From the NCBI RefSeq assembly GCF_900114615.1, contig NZ_FOTS01000002.1, forward strand, positions 1 to 64,000: a stretch of 64,000 bases of DNA, in the 5' to 3' direction. The notes under the pieces were generated by a model. The model was not told the origin of the DNA, searched no databases, and worked only from the letters and a program-made list of their open reading frames with translations. Positions 1 to 9,181 of the stretch are shown piece by piece (within the stretch, counting starts at the first letter, position 1; every line of letters begins with the position of its first letter). The translations under genes were made by a program, and so were the position numbers. The DNA comes from Pelosinus propionicus DSM 13327. Lineage in GTDB: Bacteria > Bacillota > Negativicutes > DSM-13327.

Positions 1-2
1 AT

Positions 3-197
3 TTAATTGAAGCTACTAGCCATGTAAAGAATCATTTATCTGAATATGCAGCTTTTTACCAGAAGAAGTATGATGAAGTTAAAACTCATCAGCACAAACG
101 CGCACTCGCACTTACTGCTCGTAAATTCATCCGGCTGATTTTTGGATTGCTGGCCAACCATCAGCTTTACTCTCCAAGTAGAGTAAGCCAAAGTTAA
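3..197 (+). mobile_element. IS110-family transposase, C-terminal part (cut by window edge)
   Basis: The frame is open from the first bases and codes for the last 64 residues of a protein, ending at TAA 195-197. The peptide is basic and helical, with the run HKRALALTARKFIRLIFGLL near its centre. This pattern of H-x-x-A-L-x-x-A-R-K followed by a hydrophobic helix is typical of the extreme C-terminus of IS110/IS116/IS902 DEDD transposases. The catalytic domains would lie before the window. About 100 bases of AT-rich non-coding sequence follow, as is common at the 3' end of IS110 elements. I cannot place the element boundary or say whether the copy is intact. Confidence 0.65.
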
Positions 198-409
198 TAG
201 ATCCCATTTATTTACTTTTTCTTCGGCTTGAAGAAGAGGCTTGTTTAGTGCACCCATTTTTTGCGGATTACTTACAAAACTTATTTTTTATGGGCTTGAC
301 ATATTACCAGATTGCTTTAATAATATTATTTTTATCTTTATTAATTTTATCAAGATTGTTTAGGAGTGTCAATATCGTCGATTCCTATTTAGCGATTCAT
401 AAAATTCAT

Positions 410-447
410 AAAAAAAGGCTGTACTCCAAAATTATGGAATACAGCCT
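410..447 (-). terminator. Rho-independent terminator of the GNAT gene
   Basis: Arms 416-428 and 435-447 pair over 13 bp with one mismatch around a 6-nt loop. On the minus strand the stem is followed by a run of T (A411-416 on the plus strand). It lies downstream of the minus-strand acetyltransferase that stops at 574. The rest of 198-573 is AT-rich and shows no gene. Confidence 0.7.
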
Positions 448-573
448 CTAGTAAATGACTAGTCAGTTGTTAAACTAATTGTATTCTATTTTTATAAATA
501 TTGTCAAAAGTTATCTTAACAATAAGGCTTTCATTCAGGATGAAAGTCTCTGTATAACATCCATTAGTATTAT

Positions 574-1062
574 TTAAAATCTCGTCTTATAAAATCTTGT
601 ATCCACTTTCATAATCGGAAATGTATCCGGCAATACCTCTTTTGCGATTTGGATAAAATTATTTTTTTCATAAAAACGATGTGCAGCTACAAATTTCTCG
701 GTAGTACCCAGGTAAATTTCATGTATGTTATGCTCACTAGCCCATGACGTTAACTGTAATAGAAGCAGTTTGGCTACATTATGCCCTTTTCCTCGATAAT
801 CAGCTTTCACAAACATTTTTCGTAATGCACCTTGCTGATTGCCAATATCGATCAGTGCAATCGTTCCCACAATCTGTTGATCATAAATAGCAATCCAAAA
901 ATTTCCTCGTCCAGATTGATAGAAGTTAGGTATGTCACTTAAATCCGGCTGATCTTCTTTGCTGATCGGAATATTAAACTCACTTCGCTGAATGGTAAGA
1001 ATTAAATCAATGACTTCATCTTGATATTCTTTAGAAAATTTCTGTACAATAACTGTTTCCAC
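574..1062 (-). CDS. GNAT-family N-acetyltransferase
   Basis: This 162-residue protein is a single GNAT domain, expected to transfer an acetyl group from acetyl-CoA to an amine; the substrate cannot be told. The acetyl-CoA pyrophosphate loop is visible as R90-G-K-G-H-N (motif A: R/Q-x-x-G-x-G/A), preceded by the beta-4 strand LRKMFV. The C-terminal FYEKNNF is the usual GNAT motif-B end. The start is GTG at 1060-1062, 8-9 bases after AGAGGTG. The gene is monocistronic, with a terminator at 410-447. The family is clear and the role unknown. Confidence 0.85.
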   Translation of the reverse strand: METVIVQKFSKEYQDEVIDLILTIQRSEFNIPISKEDQPDLSDIPNFYQSGRGNFWIAIYDQQIVGTIALIDIGNQQGALRKMFVKADYRGKGHNVAKLLLLQLTSWASEHNIHEIYLGTTEKFVAAHRFYEKNNFIQIAKEVLPDTFPIMKVDTRFYKTRF

Positions 1063-1195
1063 CTTATATTCACCTCTTTATAAAATAACCCTTTACAGTT
1101 TAAATTTCTGTAGTTTATAGCACGAATTGACTAAACACCGTAAGCATTCTGACTTCTCAATGAATTTGATATTTCAATTTGGCATGTAAAAGTTC

Positions 1196-1270
1196 ATTTA
1201 AGTAGTTGATATTTCAACTACTTAAATTTTAATGCCAACTAGTTGAAATGTCAACCAGTTGGCATTAAAA
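1196..1270. repeat. two adjacent inverted repeats at the end of the amidotransferase gene
   Basis: The first is a perfect palindrome with 14-bp arms (1196-1209 and 1214-1227) and a TATT loop. The second has 20-bp arms (1227-1246 and 1251-1270) with one mismatch and an AATG loop; it contains the stop codon of the amidotransferase gene. Both carry the core GTTGA...TCAAC, and a third TTGATATTTCAA lies nearby at about 1166. They probably end transcription from the minus strand, but no clear T-run follows, so an operator-like or mobile-repeat origin is possible. Confidence 0.5.
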
Positions 1271-2048
1271 TAATTTTATTACTCGAAGCTAGATACAATA
1301 ACCGTTTTCTTTGCTGCTTCGACGAAGGCTCTAAAAAGAACATATCAGCAGACTGGGCAACCATCATTTCCGGATGCCACTGAACCCCTACAATAAAGGC
1401 TCCCTCCCTTTTTTCAATTCCTTCAACTATACCATCTTTTGCTCTGGCATTCACAATAAATCCCGGTGCAATTTCCTTAACAGACTGATGATGAAAGCTG
1501 TTTGTTACAATGGAATCTTTCGAAAAAATTTGAGACAGTACCGTATTTTGAGTCAGTCCCACCGTATGGCTCGGGACATGTCTTTCTCCCTTTTGAAAAT
1601 GTTTCAAACACTTGCTGGAATATTGGGCTGCTATATCTTGATACAATGTGCCGCCAAAAGCTACGTTGATAACTTGTAAGCCGCGGCAAATTCCTAATAT
1701 AGGCTTTCCCAATGCCGCGGCAATATTAACAACTCGTATATGATGCTCATCCATCTCTGGAAAGATCGTATCTAATTCTCGCAATGGTTCCTCATCATAT
1801 AGCAACGGATTGATATCGTACCCGCCTGATAATAATATACCATCTACCTGCTTTATCTGCTCTGTAATATCTTCTTCATCATTAATAGCAGGCAATAAAA
1901 GCGGTACTCCTTCGGCTGATACAATTGCTTGTATGTAATCATGACTAACTACTGCTTTCTTCATTCCTGAAAACAAGCCATCCTCGAGAAAAAGTATCGA
2001 AACCAGTATACCTATAATGGGTTTCTTAATCACAATCTCCTCCCTCAT
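1251..2048 (-). CDS. class-I glutamine amidotransferase / gamma-glutamyl-GABA hydrolase-like (peptidase C26)
   Basis: The 265-residue protein has the layout of PuuD-type gamma-glutamyl hydrolases. LSGGYDINP near residue 73 forms the oxyanion region, Cys121 in GICRG is the nucleophile, and His225-x-Glu227 in QWHPE completes the triad. Family members cleave gamma-glutamyl amides such as gamma-glutamyl-GABA in putrescine degradation, or act on other gamma-glutamyl compounds. No other puu genes are nearby, so the substrate is open. The C-terminal 40 residues are less conserved-looking. A strong hairpin precedes the gene at 2057-2098. Confidence 0.85.
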   Translation of the reverse strand: MREEIVIKKPIIGILVSILFLEDGLFSGMKKAVVSHDYIQAIVSAEGVPLLLPAINDEEDITEQIKQVDGILLSGGYDINPLLYDEEPLRELDTIFPEMDEHHIRVVNIAAALGKPILGICRGLQVINVAFGGTLYQDIAAQYSSKCLKHFQKGERHVPSHTVGLTQNTVLSQIFSKDSIVTNSFHHQSVKEIAPGFIVNARAKDGIVEGIEKREGAFIVGVQWHPEMMVAQSADMFFLEPSSKQQRKRLLYLASSNKIILMPTG

Positions 2049-2056
2049 AATAGATT

Positions 2057-2098
2057 AAGGTCAAAAAAAGTGATTATGATCCCACTTTTTTTGACCTT
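2057..2098 (-). terminator. perfect 16-bp inverted repeat, likely terminator of the MATE gene
   Basis: Arms 2057-2072 and 2083-2098 are perfectly complementary with a 10-nt loop, and the stem contains a run of seven A/T pairs. It lies about 140 bases beyond the stop of the minus-strand MATE gene and just before the next minus-strand gene. Termination is the simplest role; regulation of the downstream amidotransferase is possible. Confidence 0.55.
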
Positions 2099-2238
2099 TA
2101 GTTTCAATAATCAGCCGTTTATAATGATCGCTTTCTAAGCGCAATATCTTGGTAAGATAATAACACTCCTAATCAGCATTGTCAATGCGCTAAAAGCACA
2201 GTAAAAACAAAAACGCAATGTTTTTTCTCATCTTAATC

Positions 2239-3570
2239 TCAGCGCCTGAGGTACTTAAAATGCTTATACATCAATGCTATTGACAGTAACAATGTCATCA
2301 TTTCAGCAATGGGCACTGTAAGCCAAATGCCCTTAATACCAAATAAAGCTGGTAATATAAGAATTCCTGCGCCAATCCAAAGAATGCCTTTACTCAAAGC
2401 AATTAAGGCAGCACTCTTGGGCTTTGAAATCGCAGTAAAGTAACCTGATGCAACAATATTAAGACCACTTACGAGAAATGCAAATGCATATAATTGTGCA
2501 CCAACTACAGCAAAATTTAGAATATGTTCACTGTTACCACCCAAGAATATCGCAATAATCTCTCTAGCAAGAATAGAAATCACTGCAAAAAATCCTACAC
2601 CAATCGTTAATGCCGATAAGGTGGCAAGCTTAATTGCCTTTTTTACCCGTTCCATTTTACCGCTGCCATAATTATAACTAATAATCGCACCAACACCGTC
2701 TGATAATCCAATCAGTATATTATTGCCAATAAAGGACAAATAGCTAATGGCTGTAAAGGCAGCTACACCGAGCTCGCCGACATAACGCATCAGCACAATA
2801 TTAAAGAGAAAGGTGGTAACACCTGTTCCAATCTCCGATAACCCTTCGGCTGATCCATTATAAATGATTGTCGCAGCTGACGTTTTCTTAAAACTTCCTT
2901 TACATAATTTCAAAGTGGTTTTACCTGTTATAAAAGGAAAAATTGCTAATAAGAATGCGATACTATAGCCTAGTCCAGTAGCTAAAGCAGCACCTTTAAC
3001 CCCTAATGCCAGCTGTACAATGAATAAATAATTAAACAGCATATGGCTTGTAACAGAAATAACTAAAATCACCATTGCATATGTGGGCTTGCCCATGACT
3101 TTTAATACATAATCTAATACAAACATAACCCCGAAAAAAGGCAGAAATAAGCCAATATAACTAATATAAGTTGTTACCATAGGCATTAATTGTTCATTAG
3201 CTCCCAGGAATAGAGCAATCTGTGTTGTAGCTCCAATAGCTATTATAGATAATAAGAGCGACACCCCCACAATTAAAATAAGTGCTGTTTTGAAGGTATC
3301 ATTCGCCTCTTTTATATTGCCCTGTCCTAACATTTGACCAATATGACTCTGTGTCCCAATCCCGATTATCACACCAACGGCAAGCATTACACTCGAAAAT
3401 GGCATAACAATATTTACACTTGCTAGCGCATCGGCCCCTATATAGTTGCCAACAAAGAAACCATCCACAATTGTATTGAGCCCTAAAAACAGCATCCCCG
3501 AAATGGTAGGAATACTGTATTTTAGAAATAAAGTCATAATCTTTTCTTTTCCTAATATACTTTCCCCCAT
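2239..3570 (-). CDS. MATE-family multidrug/cation antiporter
   Basis: The 443-residue membrane protein has about twelve hydrophobic segments in two similar halves, the normal MATE length and layout. The N-terminal LFLKYSIPTISGMLFLGLNTIVD segment is typical of the MepA-like branch (helix 1, with conserved polar residues before VDGFFVG). Such pumps export cationic drugs or metabolites using Na+ or H+ gradients. I chose ATG at 3568-3570 because AAGGGGTG lies 6 bases before it; a GTG three codons upstream overlaps that ribosome site. The gene sits 46 bases behind a MerR regulator and is probably cotranscribed with and controlled by it. Confidence 0.88.
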   Translation of the reverse strand: MGESILGKEKIMTLFLKYSIPTISGMLFLGLNTIVDGFFVGNYIGADALASVNIVMPFSSVMLAVGVIIGIGTQSHIGQMLGQGNIKEANDTFKTALILIVGVSLLLSIIAIGATTQIALFLGANEQLMPMVTTYISYIGLFLPFFGVMFVLDYVLKVMGKPTYAMVILVISVTSHMLFNYLFIVQLALGVKGAALATGLGYSIAFLLAIFPFITGKTTLKLCKGSFKKTSAATIIYNGSAEGLSEIGTGVTTFLFNIVLMRYVGELGVAAFTAISYLSFIGNNILIGLSDGVGAIISYNYGSGKMERVKKAIKLATLSALTIGVGFFAVISILAREIIAIFLGGNSEHILNFAVVGAQLYAFAFLVSGLNIVASGYFTAISKPKSAALIALSKGILWIGAGILILPALFGIKGIWLTVPIAEMMTLLLSIALMYKHFKYLRR

Positions 3571-3616
3571 GCTTATCACCCCTTATAAGAGGATAAACCT
3601 TGGAGTAACTCCAATG

Positions 3617-4426
3617 TCAAGAATTATCAGTTGCGATCCACACTTCATAGTAATCAAGACCATCTTTATGCGAGCTTGCCATGTATCTGCCAATTAAAGG
3701 TCCCTTTACTTGTCTCCCCTCTTCTTTTAGATAATCTAACGCTTTACTCAGTACATCATGTTCTGGCTCTACGTAACTTGTTCCGACGATTGTATATAAA
3801 TATTCTGCCCCATTTAAGGAGGAGAGCTCTTGCTGCTCTAAAGAATCAAGTCTATACAAATTTTCTTCATCAAGGCTAATACCCACGCGAGCCGATCGAA
3901 AGCTTGGATTTTTTAAAAGTTCTTCCTGTGAGACTAGCAGGGTATAGCGAATACTGTCCAGCCACCCCCAATCCTCTTTTTTGTATTTTCGAATCATATC
4001 CACTAGATCATCTGCCTGTTTCTCCAGGAGTTTGTATTTAAAACTAGGAGCAGGGACCAGGACAAACTCACCCAAATGCTGTTCACATGCTTCGTAATGA
4101 GAAGCAACTTGATTAATCATTTTTTTCAACTTTATTAATTCCTGTATTCGATCTTCAACAACCCTTTGATTTTGATATAATATTCTTTTAATGTCACCAA
4201 CATCCATTTGCGTCACAATCTGTTTAATATCTTTTATCGACAGCTCCATATTACGAAAAAATAATGTATCCATCAGAACTACAATTTCGTCATAGGAATA
4301 ATATCGATATCCATTGGCCTTATCTTTATGAGCTGAAAGTATGCCTGCCTTTTCATAGTATCGCAGTGTATCAGTCGATACGCCAAAGAGCTTTGCTACT
4401 TCACCAATTATCCACTTCTCATTCAT
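3617..4426 (-). CDS. MerR-family regulator with GyrI-like effector domain
   Basis: The 269-residue protein starts with a MerR winged helix (residues about 4-70; GEVAKLFGVSTDTLRYYEKAGIL, then a YRYYSYDEI wing). A dimerisation coiled coil follows at about 75-120. The C-terminal 150 residues resemble the GyrI/BmrR drug-binding fold, ending in DYYEVWIA. BmrR-like regulators bind hydrophobic cations and activate an efflux pump, and the next gene is a MATE pump 46 bases away, so this is probably a drug-responsive activator of that pump. The effector is unknown. An alternative view is a regulator of both itself and distant genes. Confidence 0.85.
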   Translation of the reverse strand: MNEKWIIGEVAKLFGVSTDTLRYYEKAGILSAHKDKANGYRYYSYDEIVVLMDTLFFRNMELSIKDIKQIVTQMDVGDIKRILYQNQRVVEDRIQELIKLKKMINQVASHYEACEQHLGEFVLVPAPSFKYKLLEKQADDLVDMIRKYKKEDWGWLDSIRYTLLVSQEELLKNPSFRSARVGISLDEENLYRLDSLEQQELSSLNGAEYLYTIVGTSYVEPEHDVLSKALDYLKEEGRQVKGPLIGRYMASSHKDGLDYYEVWIATDNS

Positions 4427-4462
4427 TCCTCAATCCCCCTCATAACCATGTCGCATCAACTA

Positions 4463-5806
4463 CTAGTTGTTTTCATGTTTCACTTCTTTAACAATCGTCT
4501 TGACGCCCTCATCGATTTGCTCCAGCTGCGCTCGTGAAATGCTGATCCGTAGAAATTTCTCCTGCTCCAGGTAATGAGACAAATAAAAACCTTTTCCAGG
4601 TACGACACTAACATTTCTGCCAGCAAGCCGCTTCATCAAGCCATCTATATTCACTTTTTTCGGCAGTTTAAACTGCACATAGATACCAGAGCTTCCCTCC
4701 GACACTTCTAGCAGCTTATCCTTACTATTATATCGTTTTACTGCCTCATTCAACGCTTGAAAGCGCACTGTATACAAACTGCCAATTTTGTGCTTATGAT
4801 ACTCATACATGCCATTTTTGATATATACTTCAAGCGCTGCCTGAGACAGAAGTGAGGTATCCCCATATCGTTTGTAAGCAAAGAAGGCTTTTTGCAGACT
4901 TTCCGGCAAAACGGCCACTCCCAGCCGCAATCCTGGAAAAATAATTTTTGAGAAACTTTTTAGGTAAATAACATGAGAAGTTTGATCGTAGGCGAAAATC
5001 GGTTCAAAACCTTGCGCTTCTCCCAAATCCCCCATATAATCGTCTTCCACAATATACACATCATATTGATCAGCCAACTTGGCAATCGCCTTTCTTTCCT
5101 CCCTTGTATAAGAGGTACCTAGGGGATTGTGATATCGCGGCATGGTGTAAAAGAATTTAATATTATCATTTTTAAACTTCTCTTCCAATTCTTCCAAATC
5201 AATTCCATCTGCCCTACGAGTAATCCCGCAGACCGGCATTCCTTGCGATTCTAAGAAACGTAAGTAAATATCGTAACTAGGCTGTTCAACTAAAACCACT
5301 ATTTTCTCGTTGGGAAACGGCATCTTCGCCAGAATTTCCAATGCCTGCTGGACACCAGAAGTCACAATGATCTGTTCCTTTTTTGCAAATACTTGGGCAT
5401 TAGCCAAGTGAGATACAAGCGTTTGCCGCAATGTCTCCAGTCCTTTGGAATCACCGTAGGTGAACAAGTGATACTTATATTTGTCGATCGCTTTATTTAA
5501 GCAATGCTGGAAATCCAAATACGGGAATACATTTAAATCCGGAGAGGCTGAAGCAAAATCAATGACTTGACTCTTTTCATTGTTATGTAAATATCCAGGT
5601 TTGGCAACAACGTAAAAGCCACTTTGTGGAATTGAATAAATAGCATGACGCTTTTCCAGCTCTACATATGTCCGCATAATTGTGCTGATACTGCACCCAT
5701 ACAATTCTGCAGCGTCGCGAAGAGAAGGCAGCCTTTGACCAGAACGATACTGACCTTCACTAATTCTGCTCTCGATATCAGCTAGAATGGAAAAATATTT
5801 TTTCAC
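4463..5806 (-). CDS. MocR-type regulator (GntR helix-turn-helix plus PLP aminotransferase fold)
   Basis: This 447-residue protein joins a GntR-type winged helix (residues about 5-68; QRLPSLRDAAELYGCS) to a class-I aminotransferase fold (about 90-440). The PLP lysine is Lys287 in SFSK, with the cofactor Asp in EDDY at 255-256. MocR/PdxR-family proteins sense PLP or an amino-acid/PLP aldimine and control neighbouring genes. The start is GTG at 5804-5806 after GGGGG. It is transcribed divergently from a DMT exporter at 6016, which is its most likely target. A promoter is visible at 5883-5912. Confidence 0.9.
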   Translation of the reverse strand: MKKYFSILADIESRISEGQYRSGQRLPSLRDAAELYGCSISTIMRTYVELEKRHAIYSIPQSGFYVVAKPGYLHNNEKSQVIDFASASPDLNVFPYLDFQHCLNKAIDKYKYHLFTYGDSKGLETLRQTLVSHLANAQVFAKKEQIIVTSGVQQALEILAKMPFPNEKIVVLVEQPSYDIYLRFLESQGMPVCGITRRADGIDLEELEEKFKNDNIKFFYTMPRYHNPLGTSYTREERKAIAKLADQYDVYIVEDDYMGDLGEAQGFEPIFAYDQTSHVIYLKSFSKIIFPGLRLGVAVLPESLQKAFFAYKRYGDTSLLSQAALEVYIKNGMYEYHKHKIGSLYTVRFQALNEAVKRYNSKDKLLEVSEGSSGIYVQFKLPKKVNIDGLMKRLAGRNVSVVPGKGFYLSHYLEQEKFLRISISRAQLEQIDEGVKTIVKEVKHENN

Positions 5807-5882
5807 ACCACTTTCCCCCAGTTTAGTATCCCAAATATCAACATGGTATTTGCACTGAAACGAATCTCTTATAGTATTCTTT

Positions 5883-5912
5883 ATTATACCTCATGAAACT
5901 GTTACGATACAA
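5883..5912 (-). promoter_or_regulatory. candidate sigma-A promoter of the MocR gene
   Basis: On the minus strand TATAAT (5883-5888) lies 18 bases after TTGTAT (5907-5912), about 77 bases before the GTG start. The -10 is perfect and the -35 matches only in part. The same 210-base divergent region must hold the promoter of the DMT exporter. Confidence 0.45.
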
Positions 5913-6015
5913 TTTCACTAAATAAGCATTGTTGGAATCAGTATTTTGTAATACCGTTAAGATAACGGGTGAGACAATTGCAAATACTCCCGATTGTTTA
6001 GGAGGGTAATATACG

Positions 6016-6933
6016 ATGAAGCAAAAAGAACTACGACTTGCTTATTTATTCGCTATACTTAATGCGGTGATCATTGGGTTTTCATTTTTATTTACCAAGA
6101 TAGCTCTTGAATATACACATCCCCTCGACACGCTGACCTACCGTTTTGCTGCCTCTTTTTTTGTTATGTCAATCCCAGTTGTCTTCGGTTGGGTCAAACT
6201 TAGGTACCGCGACAAACCCTTGTATAAAGCACTGCTGCTAGCAGGTATTTATCCGCTGGGATTCTTCATGTTTCAATCCTTCGGACTCCAGCAAGCCACC
6301 TCTGCCGAAGGGGGCATTATGTACGCATTTACACCAGTTGTGACAATGGTATTCGCTTCTATATTTTTGAAGGAAGCAACAACTCTCTTACAGAAGCTAT
6401 CCATTTTCCTGTCAGTATTCGGCGTTATATTTATCTTTATTTTGACGGGAAGCAGCATCGATTTATCCAATCTGACGGGGCTCTTCCTATTGTTTTTAAC
6501 ATGCATAACATTTGCCGGTTACAGTGTCTTGGCCCGCTCTCTTTCAAAGCATTTTAATCCAGCAGAACTTTCCTATTTTATGCTGGCAATTGGCTTTGCC
6601 GCTTTTGGAATAGTTTCTCTCGTCCACCATGGGTTGGCAGGGACATTGGATCTCTTTTTCTCTCCCCTTGTCAGCATTACTTTTATCACTTCGATCCTAT
6701 ATTTAGGCATCCTGTCTTCCCTCGTCACAGCCTTAACAGCAAACTATGTCTTATCCAAAATAGAAGCTTCAAAAATGAGTGTATTCACCAATCTATCAAC
6801 AATTGTCTCCATTGCCGCCGGGTCACTATTCCTCAGTGAAAAAGTAACCATGTACCATCTCATCGGTTCACTGATGATTATAACCGGGGTTATTGGAGCG
6901 AATCATTTCGGACAGAAAAAGACCGTAGAATAA
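6016..6933 (+). CDS. DMT-superfamily (EamA) metabolite exporter
   Basis: The 305-residue protein has ten hydrophobic segments and two EamA repeats (about 7-145 and 155-295). Each opens with the pattern of an F/Y-rich helix followed by P-x-x-x-x-x-R-F, seen here as HPLDTLTYRFAASFF. EamA proteins usually export amino acids, nucleobases or drugs. The start ATG is 9 bases after AGGAGGG. Its divergent MocR neighbour suggests control by PLP or an amino acid and hence an amino-acid-like substrate; that is inference. Confidence 0.87.
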   Translation: MKQKELRLAYLFAILNAVIIGFSFLFTKIALEYTHPLDTLTYRFAASFFVMSIPVVFGWVKLRYRDKPLYKALLLAGIYPLGFFMFQSFGLQQATSAEGGIMYAFTPVVTMVFASIFLKEATTLLQKLSIFLSVFGVIFIFILTGSSIDLSNLTGLFLLFLTCITFAGYSVLARSLSKHFNPAELSYFMLAIGFAAFGIVSLVHHGLAGTLDLFFSPLVSITFITSILYLGILSSLVTALTANYVLSKIEASKMSVFTNLSTIVSIAAGSLFLSEKVTMYHLIGSLMIITGVIGANHFGQKKTVE

Positions 6934-6934
6934 G

Positions 6935-6972
6935 CAAATCCCCATGCTATACAAGCTTAGCATAGGGATTTG
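6935..6972 (+). terminator. hairpin after the DMT exporter
   Basis: Arms 6936-6949 and 6958-6971 pair over 14 bp with one mismatch around an 8-nt loop, directly behind the stop codon. No strong T-run follows. It lies between converging genes and may act on both strands. Confidence 0.5.
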
Positions 6973-7019
6973 ACTCGCCGTCTTAGGCAATAATTAAATG
7001 TTACACTACTACTTTTCAA

Positions 7020-7751
7020 TTATTCTATTAATACATCTAACATTTTTTCGCGATTATTTATAAATTCTTTCATTATGATATAATGCTCTGTTTCTTCATA
7101 TGCAATTGCTTCAATCCTATTATTTGCTATTTGTAAAATCGTTGCGCCCGGGTATCCCATTAGGATAGGCGAATGAGTTGCAATAATGAATTGCGATTGT
7201 TGATCCGCTAAGTCATGCATTCTTAAAATCATTGCCATTTGCCTCATGGGAGATAAGGCGGCTTCTGGCTCATCCAATAGGTATAGTCCTTTTCCCTTAA
7301 ATTTATTCATGAAAGTCGCAAAGAACGCTTCCCCATGGGACTGCTCATGCAGTGACTTTCCTCCATAGTAATGGCTCACTTGAAGTTCATCAATTTGCGT
7401 TGACAGATTATAAAAGGTTTCTGCACGTAAGAAAAATTCATTCTTAGGTTTTCTTATACCTCGTATTAAACGAATGCATTCATGTAACTGGGAATGAGAC
7501 GTTCTCGTAGAAAAATTAAAGTTGCGAGTCCCGCCCTCAGGATTAAACCCCCAGGCAATCGCAATTGCCTCTAGCAGTGTAGATTTTCCCGTACCGTTTT
7601 CCCCCACAATAAATGTCACCTGCGGATGAAATTCCAACTCATCTAACTCACGAAAAATGGGCAGAAAAAAGGGATATTGATCAAAGCTATCTATTTCATC
7701 TCGCAATAATTTTATAGAACGTAAATAATGTTCTGTATTTAATCCATCCAT
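7020..7751 (-). CDS. lone AAA/ABC-type ATPase (COG3910-like)
   Basis: The 243-residue soluble ATPase has a Walker A motif GENGTGKST (50-58), a signature-like QSHGE (137-141), Walker B YLLDEPEAALS (157-167) and a switch histidine in ATHSP (H193). The short helical lobe between A and B and the absence of membrane segments place it with the small RecF/SMC-like ATPases of the COG3910 type, not with ABC transporters. Some relatives sit in phage-defence loci, but no partner nuclease is next to it here. The role is unknown. Confidence 0.8.
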   Translation of the reverse strand: MDGLNTEHYLRSIKLLRDEIDSFDQYPFFLPIFRELDELEFHPQVTFIVGENGTGKSTLLEAIAIAWGFNPEGGTRNFNFSTRTSHSQLHECIRLIRGIRKPKNEFFLRAETFYNLSTQIDELQVSHYYGGKSLHEQSHGEAFFATFMNKFKGKGLYLLDEPEAALSPMRQMAMILRMHDLADQQSQFIIATHSPILMGYPGATILQIANNRIEAIAYEETEHYIIMKEFINNREKMLDVLIE

Positions 7752-7894
7752 ACGAGTCTCCTACTCATTTATCAATTACTACTATATTACTGCAGTAAGC
7801 TACCATAATACAACTATATTTGGTATATCCCATTATTTCACCATAGGAGATTATTAATCAAAAATCATTTTAATAATACGTGACCATACCGATG

Positions 7895-8530
7895 CTATCG
7901 AATCATCACTGGCGTACCTACTCTGACCATGGCAAACAACTCTTCCACATGATGGTTATGCATGCGAACACAGCCTAGAGAAACCAATTGACCAATTGAC
8001 CAGGGAGCCCGATTGCCATGTATGCCGTAATTAGGATCAAAATTCAAACCCATCCAACGTGTTCCTAATATACCTCCGGGATTCATAATCTTCGTAGCAA
8101 TGGCAAAATCGCCTTCCGGTGTAGGCGTTGACGGCTTACCTATAGCTACTGGATAGCTGCGCAACTGATTCTTCCCATTAAATAAGGTAAGCTGACGAGT
8201 TGGTTTATGAATTAAAATCCGACCTCGTACCAAGGTCATGTCAGCTCTATGCCGGTTATCTTTTACAGGAGTTATTTCCATTACATCAGTACCATATAAG
8301 CGGCAATAGGTGATCGGATCTATCCTGCCTGTTGGCAACAATTTTTCTGATTTTTGAAACTGAAAAATAGCCTCGCCGATTTCTTCCGTATAAATAGTTT
8401 GCTCTACCCCTCGATAAAATCCCTTTTTTTTGAGAAGGCACTGAATCTGCCCTAGCATAGGCTGGCTGAGGCCCTTTGAGAGATGCGTTTCGGCCAATGA
8501 ATATGGCAAGTAAATTTTTCTAATATTCAT
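7895..8530 (-). CDS. L,D-transpeptidase (YkuD) with N-terminal peptidoglycan-binding domain
   Basis: With the start at ATG 8528-8530 (8 bases after GGAGG) the protein is 211 residues. An upstream in-frame ATG would add 31 residues without a ribosome site. Residues about 15-80 form a PG_binding_1 three-helix domain (LLKKKGFYRG...IFQFQK). Residues about 100-211 are a YkuD domain with the catalytic His171 in IHGN and Cys187 in SLGCVRMHN. The enzyme makes 3-3 crosslinks or attaches proteins in peptidoglycan. No signal peptide is visible, as in several spore-former homologues of YkuD, which are spore-associated. Confidence 0.88.
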   Translation of the reverse strand: MNIRKIYLPYSLAETHLSKGLSQPMLGQIQCLLKKKGFYRGVEQTIYTEEIGEAIFQFQKSEKLLPTGRIDPITYCRLYGTDVMEITPVKDNRHRADMTLVRGRILIHKPTRQLTLFNGKNQLRSYPVAIGKPSTPTPEGDFAIATKIMNPGGILGTRWMGLNFDPNYGIHGNRAPWSIGQLVSLGCVRMHNHHVEELFAMVRVGTPVMIR

Positions 8531-8835
8531 GTAGTCGTCCTCCATGTAACAATTCTTCTCATGAACCATTATATGCTTGGACAAGTACTCCTTGTGTTTT
8601 TTGAAACGACAATCCTTGATCAATAACTACTATCTATGCTCTTTTTTAAGAAAACCTAATGTAAGACTCGATGTGACTTCGTAACGATCAGGAATGTGCA
8701 ATTTTTGTCACTAATTTCTCAGAGACAATCTATTATTAATGAGAGTGATTGCACTAAAAGTGGCTATAATAATAGTAGATAATCTCAACTTCCAATAATA
8801 TTGTTAATACCAAATAATAATAGGGGTGAGGATTT

Positions 8836-9147
8836 ATGAATATAATAAATCGTATTATATGTCCAAACTGTAATGATGACCATCTTGTATTAAAATATGT
8901 AGCTACATACGAATATTCATATGTACTAGATTCAGATGCTCCCGGGCTTAAGAATACGAATGAACTTCTCCCCCATATGTATGACAAACGTGAACAAAAA
9001 GACACCCAGCAGTATATAGAATGCAGAACCTGCGGAACCAGCTATCCCTGTTATTTTGATAGGTGGACTGAAAGAATGAATAAGACAGCGCTGCAAAATG
9101 CCGTCAACTCAGCCTACTTAGCAACACATCCTTCCGTTCAACCCTAA
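8836..9147 (+). CDS. small putative zinc-ribbon protein
   Basis: The 103-residue protein has CPNC at 9-12 and CRTC at about 62-65, spaced like a four-cysteine zinc ribbon, with an acidic, tyrosine-rich stretch between. The start ATG is 7 bases after GGGGTGAGG. I do not recognise the family. It converges with the LysR gene at 9182. A function in nucleic-acid or protein binding is possible but not shown. Confidence 0.6.
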   Translation: MNIINRIICPNCNDDHLVLKYVATYEYSYVLDSDAPGLKNTNELLPHMYDKREQKDTQQYIECRTCGTSYPCYFDRWTERMNKTALQNAVNSAYLATHPSVQP

Positions 9148-9181
9148 TTTTTATTTTGGCAAAGCTAAGACTGTTATATCA

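Noticed and set aside
36-257. Minus-strand frame of 73 codons at the window start
   Set aside because: It lies antisense to the IS110-type transposase tail, whose frame and composition are clearly coding.
248-451. Plus-strand 67-codon hydrophobic frame
   Set aside because: It has no ribosome site, is AT-rich by composition and ends inside the terminator at 416-447; probably non-coding 3' end of the IS element.
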